A stretch of 64,000 bases of DNA, from assembly GCA_024760905.1 (NCBI GenBank), contig CM045737.1, forward strand, positions 14,688,726 through 14,752,725, in the 5' to 3' direction. The first letter of the stretch is position 1, and every line of letters starts with the position of its first letter. The notes under the pieces are model-generated. The model was not told the origin of the DNA, did not search any database, and saw only the letters and a list, made by a program, of their open reading frames with translations. Position numbers and translations under genes: made by a program. Below, piece by piece: positions 56,722-64,000 of this stretch. Source of the stretch: Plotosus lineatus. Its lineage: Eukaryota; Chordata; Actinopteri; Siluriformes; Plotosidae.

Positions 56722-57052
56722 ATTCACTCATTCATTCAGTTATAGTATTTGCTGAAACACTTTATTCTACGACGGTCATGGGTAGGTTGGATTTTATCTT
56801 AGGCGACTCAGGGTGAGGACAAGGAACAGCCTGAACAATTACCACTCCATTGCAGAAGCATGCACATACACACACATACACACACACGCGCGCGCCCCCC
56901 TAGGGGCTATTTGGAGTAGCCAGTCAGTCTATTTTGCATGTATCTGTACTGTGTGAGGAAAGTAGACTACCCGGAGGAAACCGATGCAAGCAAAGGGAGA
57001 CCATGCAGACTCCACACAGCCATACCTTAGAAGAGAACTCAAACCCAATGTT
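56722..57052 (-). mobile_element. SINE-C with (CA)n(CG)n
   Basis: Attcatt tail, mutated tail body, CA/CG microsatellite (56868-56896), 'ctatttggagtagccagtca' and 'acccggaggaaaccgatgc', with the head lost. Confidence 0.82.
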
Positions 57053-57559
57053 GTACCATACTAAAAACATTATAAACCATAATGCATCCTTGTGATGCCA
57101 ATGAATAAATGCTGTTATGTAACAAATAATGCTAAAGTGTTGTGATGTGCATTCTGAAGTGTATGGAATCCAAAAGTGTGATGTTTTGTCATCATGACAG
57201 CAGAATTGTAAGTTCTAAACAAACCATTGTACCTTTCTATCTTATCTCTAGCATCTTTCATTTTAGGGGAGTGAAAATGTATCACTCATGGTGAAAACCA
57301 CTGAAAACCACTTACAAATGTGTATCGCTGCATCAAAAAAATACACATAGTGAAACACATAACAAGAATATGTACACTAACATACTAGTATATACTATAT
57401 ATACACTATACATACACATAATAATAACATAGCATACACACACACAAACACACCGCATAAATTCCCCATTGAGAAACATTTCTTAAAGAAAATGGAATAT
57501 GAATATGAAACAAGTCCTCAAGTACAGACACACAGCAGCCATATATCCTGGCTGTGGCA
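57053..57559. other. Unassigned sequence
   Basis: Nothing recognised apart from short CA tracts. Confidence 0.5.
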
Positions 57560-58692
57560 CTCTCGACCAACTCTATACGCTCTACGGGATCTAGGGGGCA
57601 TGGGAGTTTGCCCAATCTGTCTACATGTGTTTTGTGGATTGAGAGAAGGCTTTTGACCGTGTCCCTTGGGCTTCCTTGTGGGGAGTTCTCTGGGAGTATG
57701 GCATTCTGGACCTCTTGCTGAGGGCCATTTGGTCACTGTATCACCGGAGTTAGAGTTTGGTCCATATTGGGAACAACAGGTCAAATTCGTTTACAGTGAG
57801 AGTTGGAGTCCACCAAGGCTGTCCTTTGTCACCGAATCTGTTTATGATTTTTATAAATTTCTAAGTGCAGCCAAGGTGTCAAGGGGTTCTGGTTTGGTGG
57901 TCATCGGATCTCATCTCTGCTTTATGTGGATGACGTTGTCCCTTTGGCTTCATCAATCCAGGACCTCCGGCTTTCATTGGAGCAATTCGCAATCAAGTGC
58001 GAAGAAGCCATGATGAGAATCAGCACCTCCAAGTCCGAGGCCACTGGAATGCAACCTTTGGGTCTGGAACGAGGTCCTTCCCCAAGTGGAGAAGTTTAAC
58101 TATCTTGGGGGCTTGTTCACAAGTGAGGGAAGGATGGCGCAGGAGATCGACTGGCCTCTCGCTGCAGCCTCTGCTGTAAAGCGCAGCCTGCACCGGTCTG
58201 TCATGATGAAAAGGGAACGGAGTCGATCTACATTCCAACCCTCACTTATGGTCACGAGCATTTTGTAGTGACCGAAACTACAAGGTCACGGATACAAACG
58301 GCTGAAATGAGCTTCTTTCATCGGGTGGCGGGGCTCTCACTTAGGGATAAGGCGAGAAGTTCAGTCGTCCGGGGAGAGCTCGGAGTAAATCCGCTGCTCC
58401 TTCGCATTGAGAGGAGCCAGTTGAGGTGGCTCAGGTATCTGGTAAAAATGCCTTCCAGATGCCTGCCTGGTGTGGTGTTTTAGGCATGTCCAACTGGGAA
58501 GAGACCCCGGGGTCAATCTAGAACATGCTGAAGGGATTCATTCTCTCATCTGGTCTGGGAAGGCATTGGTGTCCCCCAGAAGAGCTGGAGGAAGTGGCTG
58601 TGGAGAGGAATGGCTGTTCCTCACTGCTTAGGCTGCTGCCCCCACAACCTACCCCTGAATTAAACAGAAGAAGATGATGATGGTGCTTCTCT
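57560..58692 (+). mobile_element. LINE-R 3' half
   Basis: Sense copy of the family at 4.3-5.3 and 21.3-23.4 kb, from just before the reverse transcriptase palm to the 3' UTR and a GATGATGATGG-type tail. 5'-truncated. Confidence 0.9.
57610..58500 (+). pseudogene. LINE-R reverse transcriptase, frameshifted
   Basis: Copies the element RNA at the nicked target. Blocks in order, in changing frames: EKAFDRVPWASLWGVLWEYG (palm start; the residue before EKAF is a stop), HQGCPLSPNLFMIF (the conserved QGCPLSP box), LYVDDVV (the catalytic YxDD box, about 57920-57940), EEAMMRISTSKSEA, then the C-terminal TRSRIQTAEMSFFHRVAGLS and LLLRIERSQLRWLRYLVKMP. Several stops and shifts between blocks make it inactive. 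The catalytic Asp pair is itself unchanged. Confidence 0.9.
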
Positions 58693-58775
58693 ATTTTAGT
58701 GTAGCCTTCATCTCCATCTCGTGACTGCCTTCTAGAACACTGCCTTGCACAGTTTACTTTAACAGAATATCACTG

Positions 58776-59272
58776 GGGCTGCACACTAGCATCGTGGTTA
58801 GCACTTTCCGTTCAGAGCAAGAATGCCCTGGGTTCAAGCCCTGTGCCTGGCGAGGATGCTTCTGTATGGGGTTTGCATATTCTCTCCATGCTTGCTTAGG
58901 TTTCCTCCAGATGCTCTGATTTGTTTCCACACTGCAAAGACATGCCCTTCAGGCTAACTCATTCATTCATTCATTTTCTGAATAGCTTAATCCTAATTAT
59001 GGCTGCCTGGAAGCTGGTACCCATCTCAGCTGACTCTGGGTGAGGGCGGAGTATACCCTATACAGCTTGCCAGGCCATCACAGCCTTTAGGCTTACTTGT
59101 TTTTCTAAATTGCCCCTAAGTATGAATGTGAGTATGTATGGCTGAAGGTCTATGTTGCCCTGCAGTGATGTAGAATGTTGTTCGAATTCCACCCGCCTTC
59201 CCCCAAAGCCAGCTGGGATGGGCTCCAGCTTCCCCATGACACCAACAAAAGATAAAGTGGCTCAGGAAAGGA
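58776..59272 (+). mobile_element. SINE-C, sense, long form, split by a SINE tail
   Basis: Head 'ggggctgcacactagcatcg', B box 'gggttcaagccctg', 'tatggggtttgcatattctc', then after the insertion 'ctaaattgcccctaagtatg', 'agctgggatgggctccagc' and an end near 'ataaagtggctcagg'. This copy shows a longer native tail than the short form. Confidence 0.85.
58966..59086 (-). mobile_element. SINE A1/C tail fragment nested in SINE-C
   Basis: Attcatt tail to 'gccaggccatcacag'. Flanks ttcaggctaact and tttaggcttact match at 10 of 12 positions and are probably a decayed target duplication. Confidence 0.82.
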
Positions 59273-59382
59273 AATGAGAATGTTTCTGTAATTTTGAGAG
59301 AAATTGATGGTTTGTGCATTATGACAATATATCAAATTATTACAAAAAAATATTAGACTTATTTATCCTATATGAAGCAGTG

Positions 59383-59429
<47 letters not shown>

Positions 59430-59571
59430 GAATCTTTGATTTCAGTGACTAGATGTTACACTTTTTCTATTCTGCTGAATTACAAATAAACGCATTGTGT
59501 AATAATGTAATATTATCATCAAGACTTATTATTAATATAATTATTTTAGATGAAAACATATTTTTATATGT
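59273..59571. other. Unassigned sequence with (CA)n
   Basis: (CA)n at 59387-59427; otherwise nothing recognised. Confidence 0.55.
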
Positions 59572-59583
59572 ATCCACTTTTAA

Positions 59584-59888
59584 AGGTAAGTCTGTTGGGT
59601 TTTTACACCCGAGCCTCGTGGCTCATCAGGCCAGTGCTTATCCCCAGTTTCTGTAGCATGAAGCAACCAGGAGTTCAACTCCCCCTGGATGGGACGCGAG
59701 TCCATCGCAGGTTACCTTCCCAGTATATTTTTACTGGTACCCATTTATACTGCTGGGTGAACAGAGGCACACTTGTGGTTGAGACCTTTCCCAGGGGTCT
59801 TAGCACAGTGAGGGTCTCAGTGGGATTTGAACTCACAACCTCCTGATCATGAGTGCAGCACCCTAACCACTACGCCACCGGCCCCAAC
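59584..59888 (-). mobile_element. SINE-B, full length, 12-bp target duplication
   Basis: Intact antisense copy from tail 'aggtaagtctgttgggtt' to head 'actacgccaccggcccc', flanked by exact atccacttttaa (59572-59583 and 59889-59900). Its completeness and clean flanks suggest a young insertion; it serves as the family reference. Confidence 0.95.
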
Positions 59889-60254
59889 ATCCACTTTTAA
59901 GCCTAATTGCTTAATGCTTTAAATTATCTCATTCGCTCTTTGGGGAGCGAGAATCAACTCACTAAGAAACCGGTGCTGAGATCAGCTACAGCAGATTACA
60001 TGTTTTATTATTAGTAATATCTGTGACAGACTTCAACATGATTGGTTCACTGCTAATCAATGCTACTGCTCCAAATCATAGCGTTCACTAATTATTTGTT
60101 TTCGATTTTAAGAGTGTCTGTTATGTGCCATTACTACAGAAACTAAAGTATTTAAAGAAAGTAAAGAAGTAGATTATGAATATATTATTATGGTTATATT
60201 TATTTTTATAAATCATTTCATTCAATCCAGAATTGCAGTCAAAGATACGTTTTT

Positions 60255-60379
60255 AGCCCCGCAATGACCTGCCAAGCTGTCCAGGGTGTACTCTGCCCTC
60301 ACCCAGAGTCAGCTTGGATGGGCGCCAGCCTCCCCGTGACCCTAATTCGGATTAAGCTGTTACAGAAAATGAACTGATG
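60255..60379 (+). mobile_element. SINE-A1 tail-only insertion, 12-bp target duplication
   Basis: Only the last 125 bp ('gcaatgacctgccaagctgt' through 'ctaattcggattaagctg'). Exact agatacgttttt on both sides (60243-60254 and 60380-60391), so truncation occurred at integration. Confidence 0.93.
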
Positions 60380-60391
60380 AGATACGTTTTT

Positions 60392-61006
60392 GTATAGGAA
60401 ATTAATTGACACTTTTTGATTTGATTCGAGAGGAAAAAGAGGCCACTGAGAGTATAAGGAACTGACGAGTCTTGCAGAAGTTCTACATCATTAATAGCAA
60501 ATAGCTTAAAAAAAAAAAAAAAAAAAAGAGTATAATTTACTGGTAAGTTTGCATTTGTAGTCTTTGGTGAGTATAAGAGACACAAAAAAACACTGCAGGA
60601 AATAATCAACATTGCAAAAAATATTTATAATTGCATGCCTCATCATGTTTTATAGAAGTTTGCAGACAGCATGAGTAGACGTGATATCAGCTGAGCCGAT
60701 CATCCAGACGCCGCACAGCCTTTGAGGCAAGATTGATTTAAAATATTCTCACCATTTTCCTTCGCTTCAGTTTCTTTCCACTATGATCTTTCATGGTCTG
60801 TGCTTACTATTCTTCCTTTCTTCCCCCCCATCCCCATTTCTGCCTTTGCTCTCTCCCACACAAGAAGGCCAATTAAACCTACAGATTGTGGGTATGTGTG
60901 AAGGGGGTGTTATCTTTCTGAATTATTTTTGTTCCGTAATAATTGAGGGTTAGAAGGCAGGAAAAGAGCAATACTGCAGCCATTCATTCAGCTGTCATTT
61001 TTACTA

Positions 61007-61038
<32 letters not shown>

Positions 61039-62159
61039 CAGAAGGTGCTATGGAAAAAAAAATAATAATATGGGGGTGGATTACTGATTCAGAACTTAAG
61101 TGTCTCCCACCAAACCAACTCATGCCTTCTCTCTTTTTGCTCATCATTTGCTTTCTTTCTCTCTCTCTCTCTCTCTCTCGCTTACACACATACCTCTCTA
61201 TCTTCACTGCACTCGCTCTCTCTCGCTCTCTCTCTGGGTTTTACAGGATGGATTGTGCTCCAGGGAAAGGCAGCCAGTACCAGTTTCCGTAGTGATAATA
61301 TTCATAGTATCCACAGGGAACAGGAGGCTGGCCATCGAGCTTGATTTTACTTTCCTTCCATAGAGACCCAGTGCAGAAAAGAGAAGGGCAGAGAAGGAGA
61401 GAACCTAAGCAGGTCATTCATAGTCCTCTATGGCCCAGCTTACACTGCAGTTTAAACTAATTTCCTCCCTGACTCGGACTGTAACCTGGAGAGAAACACC
61501 CATGCTCCAGTTGTTGGAGTCATCGCTTCAGGCATTTATTCATTCGGAGCACCTACATTGGTTTACACTAAAAAGAGCTGTAAATAAGTAGTCTATATGT
61601 CCAGGTGCATACAATGTGTATTATTTATTAGCACACCTGTACAAAATGAAATGAAAGAAATACAAATATTTCTGAAAGGTTTAATGCAATTTACATTTTG
61701 GTTGTATTTGCCCTTGAAAAAAGAAAATGGAACAAATGGCGATGAGGTGAAATGCAAAATTCAGCAGAAAACTCATTATTTATTTTGGCGCCCTTTCGCA
61801 TTTATAACAGCGAGTGTTCTTATTGGCATAGTTTTACATTATGCATCCAAATTGTTTGTAACTGTTCCCAAAAATTGTCTTTGGAGGAAAGGAAATATTT
61901 GTGTGATTGGATCATGAATCAATTAAATCTCATACTTGTTTAAATAGATTCAGATCTGGACTCTTAGCCAGTCCATCATCTTCCAGATTGTTATTTCTTG
62001 TTCAAATAATCTCTTCACAATTTAGATGAATTGTTTTCTTGATATATGCAAATTTACAGCCAAAATAATTTGCATTTCTCTCTGTCCTGACAGGTAGGCT
62101 AATAAATTTGCGAAGCACTAACAAATATATTGAGCCTCATACATTCGATCATTCATTTT
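60392..62159. other. Mostly unassigned, possibly host single-copy
   Basis: Poly(A) at 60508-60526, (GT)n at 61012-61038, (CT)n at 61157-61180 and 61213-61235. No transposon is recognised over about 1.7 kb and no splice-bounded coding exon is apparent. Confidence 0.5.
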
Positions 62160-62330
62160 CTGAAATATTCATCCATTCATTCATTTTCTGAACTACTTAA
62201 TCCTAATTACGGTTGCGGAGAGGCTGGCGAGTGCAGAGTACACCTTGGACTGCTTACCAGACCATCGCAGGGCAGAAATACACTTCTGACTATGCAGCCT
62301 AACTCTTCACGAAAGGCAAGAAGGGTCCAA
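62160..62330 (-). mobile_element. SINE-A1, head missing, internal deletion
   Basis: Attcatt tail, 'cttaatcctaattacggttg', a deletion of the 'cccatctcagccgactc' segment, then 'cagaccatcgcagggcag' and the start of the core. Confidence 0.82.
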
Positions 62331-62493
62331 AAGCAAACCACGCCATAAAATCTTCTCCGGCACATTTCAAAGACTTTCAGTATGGTTAAGGTCATCAGTT
62401 GGCTTCAGTTTATTGCCACATATTGTTTCTGAGTATCAAACTGACCAAATAAATCTACAGTGCCAATGTCAAATGTTTATTTATTTGTCCATT

Positions 62494-62830
62494 CGTTCAT
62501 TCATTTTCTGTAACCACTAAATCCTAATTAGGGTCGTGGGGAGGCTGGTGCCCATCCCAGCCGACTCCGGGTAAGGGCAGGGTACACCCCGGACAGCTTG
62601 CCAGGCCATCATAGGGTGGAAACACGCTAACGGCTAACGTGTTCTTTTACAGCCTCACACCATAGACAGTGAGAGACATGGCTGGTCTTTGATACCCCAT
62701 TTATCTGTGGGGGGTGGGGGCAACCTGTTGAGAGTGGGGCTTGAACCCCCAACCTTAGGATCAGTGATCCAGCATCTTTACCACTAGGCCACCATTATCA
62801 ATTTATTTATTTATTTATTTATTTGTTTAT
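62494..62830 (-). mobile_element. SINE-A1 with (ATTT)n
   Basis: Tail, shortened core ('cacaccatagacagtgagag'), B box 'gggcttgaacccccaacc' and head 'aggccaccattatc'; (TTTA)n follows at 62800-62830. Confidence 0.9.
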
Positions 62831-63077
62831 TTGTTATTTTGTATGTGTGTGTGTGTGTTGTAATTGTTTAGTGTTTTTTTGAGTGTGTTTTTTGGGGGTT
62901 CTGGGCAGTATATATTTCTAATGATTATAAGTTCTGCTTATCTGAAATAGTTCTTATAGTGAAGCCTAAAATAACTGAGTTCATTATTTGACTGTGATAT
63001 TCAGCAACTAAAAATTATAACAAAGAAAATTTGGTCCTGCGACTTAATAATTGCAGAGTTTATGTCTGTTATAATCG
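62831..63077. other. Unassigned sequence
   Basis: Short (GT)n at 62844-62857 only. Confidence 0.5.
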
Positions 63078-63240
63078 AGGGCAGTGGTGGCCTGGTGGTA
63101 AAAGGCACTGGATCGCTGATTCTAGGGTTCGGGGTTCGAGCCCCAACCCCCCGTTGCAGCTAACTGGGTTATCAGGCCGGCCGTGTCTATAGTGAGAGAT
63201 TCATGTAAAAGGACCATTGCTGGCTTTCATCAAGAGTAGT
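63078..63240 (+). mobile_element. SINE-A, interrupted by LINE-L
   Basis: Head 'gggcagtggtggcctggtgg', B box 'gggttcgagcccca' and core to 'tttcatcaagagtag', where LINE-L begins. The rest of the SINE lies outside the window if it survives. Confidence 0.88.
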
Positions 63241-64000
63241 TAAAACAATTCAGATGTTAACTGAGGACGCCAGTGCAGTGCTACAGGATTGTTTTAACTC
63301 TACAGACTGGGAAATATTTGCAAAGCAGACAGACCTGGAAGGAAACACAACAACTGTGCTCTCCTACATAAAGTACTGCACTGAGAATGTGACCACAACA
63401 AGGACTGTTGAGGTGTTCCTAAACTCCGTGGTTTAACAGCGAGGTGCGCACCCTGCTTAGAGCACGGGATGATGCCTTCAAGTCAGGAGACCAGCGACTT
63501 ACAAAGAGGCACGCCAGGCCCTATGAAACTGTATCAAAAAAGCTCAGTACAAGTGTAAACAGTTCATGGAGGATCACTTTGATGAAAACAACACCAGGAA
63601 CATGTGCAAGGTGATCAAGATACTCTCCGGTTACAAGGTCACACATCAGGAGACTCCACAGACAGCACCCTAGCAGACTCTGTGAGAGGTGCACACATGC
63701 CTTGAGCTTTCAGAGAAGGGCGACGATCCCATCCATCTGCATCACCATCACATCAGTGCCACCCTTCAGATAGCCAATGCAAGGAGAGCTACAGATCTAG
63801 ATGGAGTAACTGGTAGGGTATATAAAGTAGCTGAGGTTTTTGTACCACTATCTTTAACCTTTCATTACGGCAATGTACGGTTAGATCACCATCGTCACCA
63901 AATGTTTACAGAGGCTCGTCTTGTCTCACATCAAGGCTGCCATCCCTGCTGATCTCAATCCACATCAGTGTGCTTACAGAACAAACAGGTCTACAGAGGA
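63241..64000 (+). mobile_element. LINE-L, middle of ORF2, runs off the window
   Basis: Starts within the linker between endonuclease and reverse transcriptase. Same L2/CR1-type family as the copies at 7.3 and 21.8 kb by layout, although the segments do not overlap, so family identity is an inference. Confidence 0.78.
63247..64000 (+). pseudogene. LINE-L ORF2 linker and start of RT, frameshifted, partial
   Basis: MLTEDASAVLQDCFNSTDWE and 'YIKYCTENVTTTRTVEVF' match the linker upstream of RT in L2/CR1-group ORF2. After a frame change come KAQYKCKQFMEDHFDENNTR, then NARRATDLDGVTGRV (the 'GPDGxxGR' entry to RT) and, at the window end, HQCAYRTNRSTE (RT motif with YRxxRST). At least two shifts and several stops. 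The catalytic palm lies beyond 64000. Confidence 0.8.

Noticed and set aside
61597..61917. 106-codon ORF that might be a host exon
   Set aside because: No splice sites in phase, no motif and AT-rich codon use; nothing separates it from chance.

Overview
This looks like a noncoding, repeat-saturated piece of a vertebrate nuclear genome, most likely a ray-finned (teleost-type) fish. The reasons are: AT-rich sequence full of long (AT)n, (GT)n and (GA)n arrays; tRNA-headed SINEs with layouts typical of fish; non-LTR retrotransposons of the common teleost APE-endonuclease types; hAT, Tc1 and pogo/Tigger-like DNA transposons; and no bacterial-style gene packing. The species cannot be named from the sequence. 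I see no intact host gene, tRNA, rRNA or CRISPR array. Every protein-like stretch I recognise comes from a mobile element and is broken, apart from one speculative first exon at 27.7 kb.

Family names used here are local labels. SINE-A is tRNA-headed, with A1 and A2 forms that differ in their 3' tail. SINE-B is tRNA-headed and has a conserved 'cagtataaatgggtacc' core. SINE-C is tRNA-headed, begins 'ggtggcacagtggcg' and shares the A1 tail. SINE-D and SINE-E are single copies. LINE-R is an APE-type LINE, probably RTE/Rex3-like, with GAT-repeat tails. LINE-L is L2/CR1/Rex1-like with a CTTAT-repeat tail. LINE-Z is another LINE seen only as 3' ends. TIR-1 to TIR-6 are TA-flanked, mostly pogo/Tigger-like non-autonomous DNA transposons, named by their termini: TIR-1 CAGTGGTACCTCA, TIR-2 CAGACGCTCCCC, TIR-3 CAGTAAAACCTC, TIR-4 CAGGGATCCCTC, TIR-5 CAGTCGGCACTCT, TIR-6 CAGTAGGCCCTCG. 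E1 and E2 are two further inverted-repeat elements.

Layout. 0-2.3 kb: a TIR-2 copy with TIR-3 inserted in its AT array, and SINE-A pieces. 3.6-5.3 kb: two SINE-C copies and a LINE-R 3' end split by a hAT element. 6.3-8.1 kb: TIR-4, and a SINE-B split by LINE-L. 8.5-10.0 kb: a 330-bp inverted-repeat element with a telomere-like core, then a complete TIR-2. 11-16.6 kb: many SINEs, TIR-4 and a complete TIR-1. 18.2-20.8 kb: two hAT elements and a degenerate tandem array. 21.3-23.4 kb: the LINE-R 5' region split by LINE-L. 24-24.8 kb: TIR-3 with a pogo-type HTH remnant. 27-31.5 kb: SINE-B, a possible exon, SINE-A2, and the E1/E2 nest. 34.4-37.4 kb: giant AT blocks and TIR-2 inside TIR-1. 41-45 kb: TIR-1, Ty3/gypsy pol remnants, and TIR-1 inside TIR-4. 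47.6-49.6 kb: TIR-1 carrying a LINE-Z 3' end, and SINE-A2 inside SINE-C. 50.1-55.2 kb: a four-level nest, TIR-6 > TIR-5 > TIR-2 > Tc1. 56-64 kb: SINEs, a LINE-R reverse transcriptase, and a LINE-L running off the window end.

The most striking features are the insertion stratigraphy (at least eleven nested insertions, several with exact target duplications), a SINE head joined to two alternative LINE-like tails, and promoter-like CCAAT/CRE modules next to one terminus of several TIR families. Stretches not listed below hold nothing I recognise. Boundaries are by eye and usually good to within 5-20 bases unless a target duplication is given.
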